From positions 167,386,825 through 167,450,824 of the forward strand of contig NC_133536.1 in NCBI RefSeq assembly GCF_048544455.1: 64,000 bases of DNA, written 5' to 3'. The DNA comes from Silene latifolia (taxonomy: Eukaryota > Streptophyta > Magnoliopsida > Caryophyllales > Caryophyllaceae). A program made the translations under genes and the position numbers. The notes under the pieces were generated by a model, which was not told where the DNA came from, did no database searches, and saw only the letters and a program-made list of their open reading frames with translations. Numbering within the stretch: position 1 is the first letter of the stretch; every line of letters starts with the position of its first letter. Shown here piece after piece: positions 35,462 through 45,384 of the stretch.

Positions 35462-37002
35462 TAAGGCAAATTTTTGCGGTAAAATCATCAAAATCAACTC
35501 TAAACATGATATGTATAACATATATTACCCAATTTTCTCCCTTTTACATACAAAAGACAACCAAAATTCCATTCAAAATCCCAAACCCTAGAAAATTCGA
35601 GTCATATAAACCCCTAATTTGATTCGATTTTTGCATAACCAATGTCAATAATCAACAAATTGAAGCAATTAGATCATATTATAACAATTATAAGCAAGAT
35701 TTAGCCCACATAAATCGATTTTCCAGCAATTTCCAATATCCTACATGCTTCTAATTAATCAAAAACATCAAAATAGGATAAACTTTCATACCTTGATTGA
35801 TTAGCAAGTAAAGAGAACGAATTAAGCAAAGGAATCACCAAGATTTAAGCACAAATCACCAAGGACAAGATTACTTGAGAGAGATTAGGAATTAGGGTTT
35901 TGTGGAGTGGAAGAAATAAGAGAACGAATTAGGGAAAGAGGGTATAAGACCCCGTGTTTCAGTGGCACTGTAGCAGCTTACTCGATCGAGTAAGTATGTT
36001 ACTCGGTCGAGTTTTCGCAGGAATTTCTAACTTTTCGACCTAATAGCTTCCTAACTATATCGAATGAGGTCTACTCGGTTTAGTAGGCACTCGTACTCGG
36101 TCAAGTGGAGCTAGGTACATGATCGGAAATTATGAGACTAACTAAAGATTTCCTGCAAAATAGCAACGCGTGTTGATTCCCAAATGAATTTGGAACTCGT
36201 CACAAATTATTATACTCATTCACGACAAATACTATCACGCAAATACAATGTATCAATCTAACAAACACGTTACTTCATTGAACTCTTTCAATTTATTCTA
36301 TAACAACCATTACGCAACCAAAAGACCACACGTTTTGCTTTCTCACGTATACTTTCACCATGTTTCTTTACTTATGATCATGCATTTGTAACTTTGACAA
36401 TACCGCTTACAATATATCACTCTTAAGCATTCATTTAGCCTTAAGCTATGACTTACCGTTCAAGCTCACTAGCAACTTAACCATGTCACAACAAATATCA
36501 TCTAGCTTTCTCAAGTTAACTATGCTATATCACGTAAGCAGTCAACCATTTATCCATCACATTCCCCCAGTACTAGTTTGACAACTACTACAACTCATTC
36601 AAGACTTACTAATTACCATCCTTACCACATACCATACTCACAATTTCTTTCAAGTCAAATTCTATTACCAACTATTTGGGACAAACATTACCAACACCAC
36701 TCCCATTACTACTCAACTATAGATTCTCACGGTTCTAATCACAATCACACACACTAGCATCCATAAAGACTCCATCACAAACATCCCTAACATCACTATT
36801 ATACACACTAGGCACATAATTCCCGACTCGATATCCCCATAACAGGTGACTGGCTTAAGCATAATGGGGCCATGATTTTGAAATGAGGGCGCCTATTCAC
36901 CCAAAATCTATCATCAGCTGGGGCTCCCAATACACATACACCAAGTTCATTTTATTAGACTCACTACGTTCATTAGGCTCATTTGTTACAGGTTCGAAAA
37001 TC
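35462..37002 (-). other. 5' internal region of D
   Basis: About 1.5 kb between the D primer site and the A insertion, without a recognisable coding region. On the minus strand a CTCGATCGAG / CTCGGTCGAG array (35972-36112) is followed by a TATA-like GTCTTATACCCTC (about 35940-35952), then a C/T-rich leader with a telo-box-like AAAACCCTAATTCC (about 35890). This resembles the internal promoter layout of A, B and C. Confidence 0.55.
35972..36112 (-). repeat. CTCG(A/G)TCGAG array upstream of the internal promoter of D
   Basis: Four or five copies, some degenerate (TACTCGGTCGAG, TACTCGGTCAAG), lie upstream on the minus strand of the TATA-like box near 35945. Confidence 0.65.
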
Positions 37003-37017
37003 GTCTCTCTGATACCA
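37003..37017 (-). other. Primer binding site of D (tRNA-iMet type)
   Basis: The minus strand reads TGGTATCAGAGAGACG starting three bases from the LTR. TGGTATCAGAG is the complement of the plant initiator-Met tRNA 3' end, the usual primer for chromoviruses and Copia, but not for Athila. Confidence 0.8.
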
Positions 37018-37020
37018 CTT

Positions 37021-37714
37021 TGTGACACCCCCATATACCAAGGAGACTTAACAAGACCTTCCCTAGCATATAAGGACATCACCATCTCGATTACCCGAGG
37101 ACAGTAATAATCAAATGTCGATAAAAGAACAATTAAGTTACATTACAGTGATAAACAAAACTAAGATATACAAAAGGTACAACTCGAACTACTATTAACT
37201 ATGTGAACAACACTTCTGCCATGTCTCGTGAAAGACTCATCCCGCCAAGTATCCAGCTATCATCCAAGACATCACCTGCTAAGCCTGACTGCTCACCATA
37301 AGGGATCATGGCAGACACAACATAAATAAACAAGGAGACAAACCACACAAGGTCAGCTACTGCATAAACACACCAACCAATGACATCAAAATACAGATAC
37401 AACAAAACACACACTAGCCACATCTCCTCCAATCAATCACCGTCACCGACTGTCCACTAGACCAGCCCTGCCAGTGGGGGACCACAGACGTACCCACCAA
37501 ATCCCCGCTCATCATACCGAGCGATAACCCTGTCCCATTAATGTGCACATCCCCTCCCACGGCGGGTTCCACGGAGGGCAAAACTAGGGCGTGAAGCCAC
37601 TCCCGCAAGTGACTCCACTTAGCCGAGGACACACCTCGAGAACCAGAGACAAACAACCACAATCAGTTGTACCATAACAACTGTAATCAACACAACACAA
37701 CACCAACCAATTAC
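37021..37714 (-). repeat. 5' LTR of D, left part
   Basis: Matches 10152-10847 of the 3' LTR. It is cut at 37714 by C, whose target duplication ATTAC covers 37710-37714. Confidence 0.9.
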
Positions 37715-39182
37715 TGATACGTGGATTTTCTATAATCTTTTAAGCCTATTTTAGCGCGTATTTCCATGTACTTTTATATTGTTTATATTGCATTTTGCCC
37801 CGAACTCGCTACTTTGGTTCGTCTTGTCTATTTAGCAGTAATGAACGTAAAAGTAGTGGAATCGTACCATTTTCGTCCATCTTTGCTTGAATTTTGAGGA
37901 GACGGGATTTTTCAGAGTGAGATCTTGCATTGGGATACGTGAAGGAATGTTCTACGAAACAGTCGGTTATGAGTTTGAGCTGTTTTGGAGGAAGAATACT
38001 CGATCGAGCTGTTTTATTGGTCGATCGAGTGGTTTCTATGGCTGAGGATGGTCGATCGAGTAGTATTTTACTCGATCAAATAGTGCTGGAATTAGAGGTT
38101 ACTCGATCGAGCACTATATCTACTCGATCGAGTAGATTTCCTGGAGAAGTACTCGATCGAGCTGTTTCGGACTGCTCGATCTAGTGTTTTTGTCTTTCAT
38201 GGGCTTTTATTAGTCCGTGAACTTGTTTTTAGTTATTGGACTTAGTATTTTTCTTTTTAAACGTACAATAATTAGGTCATTAGGCATCTAATTATCGGAT
38301 TATCTATTTTTCATCTTTCACTGCAAAAAGACTGCGTTGCTTTTCTTCTCTACTGTAACTTTTTCTTTCGGATTTTCTCACTTGGATTTAGTTGTTCTGT
38401 ACGCCATATTCTTGCGATTGTAATCTCTACTCTCTTTTAATCTTAATCTTTCAATCATTTGCTTTAATTACCTATTTTGTTCCTTTTTAATTTCTGCCCT
38501 AATCTTTGTTTATGCAATTTCATTATGTTTAATGTTAGTTATTTCATTGTTATTAGTTTTGACAATATTAATAGCATGAATAGCTAATTTGTTTCATGTT
38601 AGGATTAGGGAATCTACGGTAGAAATGTGACGATACAGTGAATAGGTTAGATGAATTATTTGTGAGACTCTGTCCCCATAGCAATATAACTGTATTTACC
38701 GACTTAGTTGAGTGCACGCTTCTGAGTCACCTTTTTAATCTGGTTAAATTTAATCCTGGATCGGAAGATTGGACTAAATAGGCCTGCTATGAACAGTAGA
38801 CTACCCTGACGAGGATGGAAGTTAAGTTAGTGGGAATCTAGGGTAGAAAGTGGACCGGAAGGACCTTTCCATATCCGTCTCACAGTAATTTATCTAAGTT
38901 GTTTACAGTTAAGTCACTGGACTACCGTAGTGAACCGAAATCCTGACATGTCCCCTCTCTATTGATAGTTTATTCTCATTTTCGGTCTTTATTGCTCTTT
39001 CTTTATTTCTCTTCCTTTAAAGCCTTAATTAGTTTAGAAATCAAATTACAAACCCCCCATTTGTGACCAAATAAACAGACTCTTTACATATTTCATGCCT
39101 CCCTGAGGAGATCGACCTGACTTCCCTAGCTATATAGTTAGTTTAGTTAGTTATTTTTGATAGGTATACGACAGCCCTGTCA
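37715..39182 (+). repeat. 5' LTR of C
   Basis: Starts TGATACGTGGATTTTC and ends ACAGCCCTGTCA. It contains a CTCGATCGAG array at 37995-38190. Confidence 0.93.
37995..38190 (+). repeat. CTCGATCGAG array in LTR C
   Basis: Eight or nine copies of the 10-12 base palindrome or close variants. The 3' LTR copy is at 47355-47550. Confidence 0.88.
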
Positions 39183-39187
39183 AATTT

Positions 39188-39205
39188 TGGCACCGTTGTC
39201 GGGGA
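39188..39205 (+). other. Primer binding site of C (tRNA-Asp type)
   Basis: TGGCACCGTTGTCGGGGA lies six bases after the LTR. It differs from the tRNA-Asp complement at two positions. Confidence 0.75.
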
Positions 39206-39378
39206 GGCAATTGCCCTATCTGTTTTTGTTTCATTTATTTTATCCGTCTCAGGGAATTTTTATTCCTAAAGGCAGTTCTTATTCATTTTCTTTCAGTGTT
39301 GTGTATACCAAGTCAGACAGGTTGGAGTTAGTTTCAGCTGATTCTTAGCCTGGGAGACTGTTCAGGCATAGACTACGT

Positions 39379-40647
39379 TTGCAAAGAGAATCACGAAAGG
39401 AAGACTTGAGTACTTTCGAACCAGAGCTTCAGCATTTCCTATTTACAGAAAATCCGTCTTTTGAAGAAGATACTTTCAGTTCTGTAAACCAACCAGTAAA
39501 GATGCCGAACATTGCCAGTCACTCAGAGCCTAAAGCATCGTCTATTCCAAAGGGTTTGAATCTCCAGAATGAGGATGGAAATACATTTGACATCCGTCCG
39601 TCCTATATCAATCTGGTGGAGAGAAATTTCTTTAGAGGAGTGGCAGGTGAAGACCTGAGAAAGCATATGGAGGTCTTTATGGACTACTGTTCTACTATCC
39701 CCGCCACAAAGGGGGTAACTCAAGTCAAGATTAAGGAGGTGCTGTTTCCTTTTTCTTTAACTGACTCAGCCAGGGAGTGGCTGACCGATTTGGACCACAC
39801 GGCCGCAGGGATCACAGACTGGGAGACCCTTGCTCTTGCTTTTTATAAGAGATATTTCCCTCCGCAGCGCACTAATCAGCTGAGGGCCAAGATCACTAGC
39901 TTCAAGCAGGCACCTGATGAAACTTTCTATGAAGCTTGGTGTCGGTTCAAGAGGTTGGTGAGGTCTCTTCCTCACCATGGTTTTGACCTATGGTTTCTGT
40001 CCAATCAGTTCTACAATGGGCTATACGATGATCACAAAGCCATTCTTGATGCTTCATCTAACGAAAGATTTCAAAAGAATACCGATGATGATAAGGGATG
40101 GGCTATTATTGAAGAGATGGCGACCCACTGTGCTGAGTATGGGAACCCGAGGGATGGTATTAGAACGGTCCATGCAGTCGATAAGCAAGTTGTGGCTCAG
40201 CTGGAAGCTATGAATGCTAGGTTTGATAAGTTGGAGTTGCATTCTGCTGGGGAGCCTCAGATGGTTCATTTGCTTACTAGAGGAGAAACCGTCACATGTG
40301 AGAGGTGTGGGACCAATGACAGTCACACTGCTGTTGACTGTCTTACAGAGAAGGAACAGGTCCTTGCTTTTCAACAATACAGGCAAGGAGGGAGTTCCTA
40401 TTATAATAACCAAGGGGCAGTCCATCCCAATTTGAGGTGGACAAGTCAAAATGTGCTCAATCCTACTCCTCCACCGCAGCAGCAGCAGCCGTATGTCCCT
40501 CCTCACAAGGCTCAACAAGGCTTTCAAAAGCCAGCTTCTTTTCCTACACCTAATCACGGTGCATCATCCTCAGGTGGGGTGAGCGAGTTAGCTGAATTGA
40601 AGACAATGTTGCAGTCTTTGACGAAGCAGTGGCAGCTAAGTGACTAA
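39379..40647 (+). CDS. gag-like protein of C
   Basis: 422 residues. The middle (about residues 85-230) is the Ty3-type capsid: VLFPFSLTDSAREWLTDL, LALAFYKRYFPPQRTNQL, TFYEAWCRFKRLVRSLPHHG. A zinc-knuckle-like CERCGTNDSHTAVDC (CX2CX5HX4C) follows near residue 310, then a Q/P-rich tail. The protein would assemble particles and bind RNA. It is part of an LTR fossil and followed by the broken gag-protease linker; the frame itself is open. Confidence 0.85.
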   Translation: MQRESRKEDLSTFEPELQHFLFTENPSFEEDTFSSVNQPVKMPNIASHSEPKASSIPKGLNLQNEDGNTFDIRPSYINLVERNFFRGVAGEDLRKHMEVFMDYCSTIPATKGVTQVKIKEVLFPFSLTDSAREWLTDLDHTAAGITDWETLALAFYKRYFPPQRTNQLRAKITSFKQAPDETFYEAWCRFKRLVRSLPHHGFDLWFLSNQFYNGLYDDHKAILDASSNERFQKNTDDDKGWAIIEEMATHCAEYGNPRDGIRTVHAVDKQVVAQLEAMNARFDKLELHSAGEPQMVHLLTRGETVTCERCGTNDSHTAVDCLTEKEQVLAFQQYRQGGSSYYNNQGAVHPNLRWTSQNVLNPTPPPQQQQPYVPPHKAQQGFQKPASFPTPNHGASSSGGVSELAELKTMLQSLTKQWQLSD

Positions 40648-40889
40648 CAAAAAGAAGCTTATATTAAGTCACTTGAAACCCAAGTTGCCCAATTAGCCGC
40701 GAACCAATGCACGAGGAAGCAGGGTCATTTACCGTCACAAGCTGATAAGAATCCACACGAGACGGTGAGTTTAATTAATTTGAGGAGCGGTCGTTCATAT
40801 GAGGGACCGAAATTGTTAAAATCAGACCCGACGAAGGTAATTACTGCTGATGAACAGTGTTCTGTTGAAGAAAAAGAGCTGACGACAAA

Positions 40890-41190
40890 GAAGATACTCG
40901 ATCGACTGGTTTTAGTTGGACGATCGAGTAGAAATGCTGAAGAAAGGACTCGATCGAGTGGAATTTCTGCTCGATCGAGTGAACAGGAAAAAGAACAACT
41001 CGATCGAGTAAATCAAACAGCTCGATCGAGTGATTTTGTTGAAGATTCTACTTGATCGAGTGATATTTTTGCTTGATAGAGTAATGTTGATAAAGAAGAC
41101 CTTGATCGAGAGCCTGCTAGTGCTCAATCGAGTGAAACATCGCCTGAAAGACCTCGTTCGAGAGGAAAGAAGTCTCGATCGAAAGATTTA
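40890..41190 (+). repeat. CTCGATCGAG array in the gag-protease linker of C
   Basis: About ten copies of the palindrome or variants. In the reading direction they give repeated R-S-S residues (for example TRSSGISARSSEQEK), so a regulatory-looking array doubles as linker-coding DNA. Confidence 0.8.
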
Positions 41191-41990
41191 GAGCTTGATC
41201 CGGCTGATACATTGGAAGAGAGGAATAAGGGGCTCGAGATACCCATCACGGTGCCTTTCCCGAGGCGTTTGCAGAGTGCTAAGGCTAATCAACAATTCGG
41301 CAAATTTGCCGAACTCCTGAAAAGCTTGAAAGTCACTATGCCATTCGCCGAACTGCTGACACAGGTACCCTCTTATCTTAAATTTATGAAAGAAATTTTA
41401 TCGCGTAAGAGGCACATTAATGACCATGAGGTAGGGACGGCCCTAGTTAAGAATAAGTTACCTCCCAAACAGTCAGACCCGGGTAGTTTTTCGATTCCGT
41501 GTCATATTGGTACCCACTTGATTGATAATGCGTTATGCGATCATGACGCTAGCGTGAGTGTCTTACCGCTGTCTCTGGCTAAGAGACTTGGTTTGACCAA
41601 GTTTAATTGCACAAATATGATTGTTCAGATGGCCGACCGTAGTATCTCACGGCCATTAGGTGTCATAGAAGACATACCTGTTAAGATCGGGAGGTTCTTT
41701 ATTCCCGTTGACTTCGTTGTGCTTGACATCCCCGAGGATACCCATACCTCTATTATTTTAGGGAGACCATTTTTATTCACTGCTCGTGCAGTGATAGACG
41801 TCGGGAGCAAGACATTGACTTTTCAGGTTGGGGACAAAGTATTGATATTCCATCAGTCTAAGTCCCGAAGGGCTCCCATGCAAGCTCAGCCTTGCAATGG
41901 CCTCTCTTTTACTGACCCTCCTATCAACACTCCAAATGAAAATTTGGAATATTGTGCTGCAATCGTGGCCCCTCCGCCTTAGTTTGAGAG
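41191..41990 (+). pseudogene. Protease region of C
   Basis: Retropepsin-like region parallel to that of B: ASVSVLPLSLAKRLGL after the active-site context, then IVQMADRS, FIPVDFVVLDI and IILGRPFL. The rest of the frame is basic and ends soon after 41980. Reverse transcriptase would follow in a full Athila; instead noncoding DNA and the ORF1 promoter region follow. This part of C is a fossil with minor damage. Confidence 0.78.
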
Positions 41991-42500
41991 AAGAAAGGAG
42001 GAAAGTTCGTCTGTTTTCCTTGCTGCAGGTACAGATGAAAATCAGGCGGGAGTTGTCAATGGTTATTATACAATTAATGTTAGTCAAAGTGGGAGTGATG
42101 ATGTTAAAGCTGGTGAGAAAGGAGTAAGGACGAGAAAAGTTCGCGCGTATGTGGACGTCAACTATTCTCCTCCTAACGATTCAAATACAAGCTCATCGAA
42201 ATTGAAGAGGATGGTTAATGTTGCTGAGGTAACGACCTCCAGTCAGAAGCCCTCCGAGGGAATACTGAATTGCTTTGAGAAGTGAGCGGGGAAATGCCCC
42301 GTGTAACAAATTGTATAAACAATTTTTATTTTTCCGTTGAATTTGTTTATTGCATTTAATTAGGACAATTAGAATTTAGACATTTTTAGCGTAGATTAGA
42401 AGACTATAGACTGTTACTATTCATATTTGGTATTTTGGGATATTTTTGTGAGTGTTTTTATGCAGGTTTGGGGAGATTATACGCAAATTCAAAGGCTTAC
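41991..42500 (+). other. Spacer between protease and the ORF1 upstream region of C
   Basis: About 500 bases without a recognisable gene. Short frames here look like a decayed acidic tail of the protease frame. Confidence 0.5.
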
Positions 42501-42504
42501 ACGA

Positions 42505-42705
42505 GGAAAAGAGCTCGATCGAGTACTTTGTGTACTCGATCGAGTGAAATTTGATCGATCGAATGGTTTCATATTGCTCGATCGACAATAGCTAAAAAGG
42601 GGAGTACTCGATCGAGTAAATTTTTACTCGATTGAGGGGATGCATACAAGAAGCTCTCGATCGAGTAGTTTTAAACCACTCGATCGAGTAAAGTTGCAAA
42701 GGATA
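42505..42705 (+). repeat. CTCGATCGAG array upstream of ORF1 of C
   Basis: About nine copies of ACTCGATCGAGT and variants. They lie directly upstream of a C/T-rich leader (42718-42770) and a telo-box-like TTTTAGGGTTTTTG (about 42928), the usual look of a plant gene start. Confidence 0.85.
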
Positions 42706-43017
42706 CGCAGGGAGACTTTTTAACTTCCTTCTTTTTCTTATTACTTCCTTTCCTCTTTCATTATTTCGTCCTCACTTCACCTTATTTGCGACCAAAAATC
42801 CCCAATATCTCCATTTTTCTTGCCCATTTACCAAATCCACCACCTACATTTTGTTCCTTGCTAATTAATCGTCCATTGCCCTCTACTTTCCCTTTGATTT
42901 TCGCTGTTTTACACGGTCAATTAGGGGTTTTAGGGTTTTTGATTTTTCGATCAAAAAATCGCCATTCTTGCTTGTTTAGTCGATTACTTGCTCAATTTGT
43001 AGGTTCCTCATCATCAT

Positions 43018-43490
43018 GTAAGTAATTTCTATACTTCTTTGCATTTTAATTTCATTAATTTTGTTTTGTTATGAAGTGAATTAGGAATTAGGGTTCGCTT
43101 TTCATCTTGGGTCGAATTTTTTCGACTATTATTGCGTTCTTATGCTTAATTTGTCTGACTTGATGCTTAATTCCCTTACCTCATTGATGCTCACATGTTT
43201 AATTCGAATTTTTTGGGGAAATTTGTGATTAGGGTTCATCTTAGTCGAAATTTTCGACTGATATTGGGTTTATACTGTTGTTTATGCTTAATTTCCCTCA
43301 ATTGATGCTTAATTGGTTGCACTTGTTGTCGGTTACCCTATACCCTATCACTAACCATCCGTGTTATTCGAATTTTTTGAGGAAAATTGTGGGAATTAGG
43401 GCTGCCAGTCAAAATTTTTTACTGTTTAGGGAAATTCTCTGCTGTTTTCATGCTTTTTTCTTATCAGTTTCCCCTGCCCTATTTGATTAG
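43018..43490 (+). other. Candidate leader intron of the C ORF1 gene
   Basis: A strong donor (AT/GTAAGT at 43018) and an acceptor after a T-rich stretch (TTTGATTAG at 43482-43490) would remove 473 bases of leader and leave the ORF1 ATG at 43492 just after the junction. Extra 3' genes of Athila elements are thought to be expressed from spliced RNA. No transcript is available to confirm it here. Confidence 0.45.
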
Positions 43491-43491
43491 G

Positions 43492-45384
43492 ATGGATTCT
43501 AGCTCTGTGCCTTCCACTAGCTCGACTGTCAGTCCGTCCTTGCCTGAGACGGTGGTCCCTGCTGGCACCACCGCCTCCGTACCTGCTAGTACCGCAGCCA
43601 GTACCTCTGTTTTCCTTGTTACCGCTGCCGGTACTGTTTTTGCTTCTGTTAGCACCGTTCCAGCCACCACCTCAGTCACAGCCACTACTACTGCTAGCAT
43701 TACTGCTAGTCTTTCTTCCTTAGTGGCGGTCTCTGATGCATATACTGTTTCAGCTACAGCTTCTACTTTAGCCACGGTGAGCACTTATGTGGCGGACTCA
43801 CCTGCAGCCGCAGCTGCTTTCAGAGCGGCCCTAGTTCCTCGTACCGTCACTGGACGGTCTTCTACCTTAGGTTCTAGAGGCCGGGGTCGCGGTCGTGGTC
43901 GTGCTACACCTGCTTCTTGCGTGTCTGCTGTCACGGTTACTATTCGGGTGGATGACACCCTCGACTCACACCCTAGGATCCCCCAGGTAACTTTTGTTAA
44001 TGGTGTTCATCGTGATAGATTTTATAACTTAGTTGACTGTGACTTTCTCCCTACGTGTTTCCAATGCCATACGTCACTAGAGAGGCTTGGCTTTTATGAG
44101 CCGGTCTGTGAGCTTCTGCGGGGCACGGGGATGGCCGGACTTATTACTATGAGTGGCCATACCTTTAGGGAGCTGAGCCTTGAGTTCTTCAGCTCCTTTA
44201 CCTTCTCCTCCGGGGCACACGATGCTGCCCCCACTATTCTTTCTGTGTCCTTCCGGTTGTATGACCGTACCTTTTCTATGACACTTGAGGAGTTTGGTAC
44301 CCGACTCGGCCTTTCCTTCAGGGGTGACACTTCTGCCCCTAGGAAGGTCATCAGTCTGCTTCGGCGGGCTTTGGCACAGACTATTTTTCACGGGCGAAAG
44401 CTCGCCCAGGTCCACCTTCCCCCCGGCCGAAAGGAGCCAAATAACATCAACAACAACGAGCTCTCTATCTTAGGCGGTTACCTGAACATCGACGACGAGG
44501 GTCCCTTTACCCTCAACATCGCTTATTTGACCGCCAAGTACTTCCAGTCGCAGGGAGAGAAGGTCGTGGGCACTATCGTCTGCGGTGGCATAGCCACCTT
44601 TCTTGCCCGTTCTCTCCTCACCGTCTTACCTCGTGACTTAGCTTATATAGACGGAGATAGGTATCTGAGCCTAGCTGCCATGCACTCTCAGATTTGGCCG
44701 ACTATAGATTACCGGACATGGAAGATAGATGGTTCCCTATCCGTAGACCTTCCTTGTGACACCCTGCCTCGTCTCGCCCCTTTGACCACTGTTTCACGGG
44801 GCGTCCGACCACCACCTTTACCTGAGTACCACCTCCCGCTTCGACCTCCTACTACTTTACCCGCAGCTAAGAAGCGGCGTAGACTTGAGACCGGAGAGGG
44901 GTTCACACCTTCTGCGAGTGGCCAGCCTTCCACGACCACTCCTATCTCGACCCCTACTCCTACTCCTACTCCCGCACCCGCCGACCAGACACAGACACAG
45001 CCGGTCCTATCGGCTAATTTCGTACCTCCACCACCCTTTGAGGCATCCTCGGTCATGGACCAAGGGCGCCGTGACGGTTTGTTACTTGAGATTGCAGAGA
45101 GACAGACTCGTATGGCGCGAGACTTAGCTTTGACTTTGTTCCCTCTATACGAGGACCACATGAGGCGACACCGTCCCATCCCAGAGGGTTGGCCACAACC
45201 TTCCTTATACCGGTTCCCAGTTGAGGGGTATCCGGAGTCTACTAGTGAGGAGGAGGAGGAGGAGGACGAGGACTTGGCGGCGGCGGCGGAGAGAGATCGA
45301 GCTGAGCAGAGGATGAGGAGAGAGCAGGAGGTGGATCCGGACTACACGGTGGAGGACGTGCGTGACGACGAGCCTGACGAGTAG
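43492..45384 (+). CDS. ORF1-like protein of C (ATHILA ORF-1 / plant transposon protein type), looks whole
   Basis: 630 residues from MDSSSVPSTS. I chose this ATG because the 35 codons before it fall in the likely leader intron. Order: an S/T/A/V-rich start (1-130); an RG repeat GRGRGRGR (about 135); the conserved region (about 155-400) with PQVTFVNGVHRDRFYNLV, LSLEFFSSFTF, VSFRLYDRTFSMTLEEFGTR and NNNELSILGGYLN; a proline-rich stretch with a basic AKKRRRLE (possible nuclear signal, about 465); a T/P repeat; and an acidic tail (SEEEEEEDED). The function of the family is unknown. RG box and nuclear signal hint at a nucleic-acid-binding nuclear protein (inference). GC content is higher than in the surroundings. 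Confidence 0.75.
   Translation: MDSSSVPSTSSTVSPSLPETVVPAGTTASVPASTAASTSVFLVTAAGTVFASVSTVPATTSVTATTTASITASLSSLVAVSDAYTVSATASTLATVSTYVADSPAAAAAFRAALVPRTVTGRSSTLGSRGRGRGRGRATPASCVSAVTVTIRVDDTLDSHPRIPQVTFVNGVHRDRFYNLVDCDFLPTCFQCHTSLERLGFYEPVCELLRGTGMAGLITMSGHTFRELSLEFFSSFTFSSGAHDAAPTILSVSFRLYDRTFSMTLEEFGTRLGLSFRGDTSAPRKVISLLRRALAQTIFHGRKLAQVHLPPGRKEPNNINNNELSILGGYLNIDDEGPFTLNIAYLTAKYFQSQGEKVVGTIVCGGIATFLARSLLTVLPRDLAYIDGDRYLSLAAMHSQIWPTIDYRTWKIDGSLSVDLPCDTLPRLAPLTTVSRGVRPPPLPEYHLPLRPPTTLPAAKKRRRLETGEGFTPSASGQPSTTTPISTPTPTPTPAPADQTQTQPVLSANFVPPPPFEASSVMDQGRRDGLLLEIAERQTRMARDLALTLFPLYEDHMRRHRPIPEGWPQPSLYRFPVEGYPESTSEEEEEEDEDLAAAAERDRAEQRMRREQEVDPDYTVEDVRDDEPDE

Noticed and set aside
37998-38190. 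CTCGATCGAG arrays as a possible CRISPR array
   Set aside because: The repeats are 10-12 bases, palindromic and irregularly spaced, in plant LTRs. There are no cas genes and this is not a prokaryote.
43387-43491. N-terminal extension of the C ORF1 starting MWELG
   Set aside because: It falls in the probable leader intron. The ATG at 43492 has the better context.
44709-45179. 156-residue and other minus-strand frames under the C ORF1 gene
   Set aside because: They are shadows of the GC-rich ORF1 reading frame.
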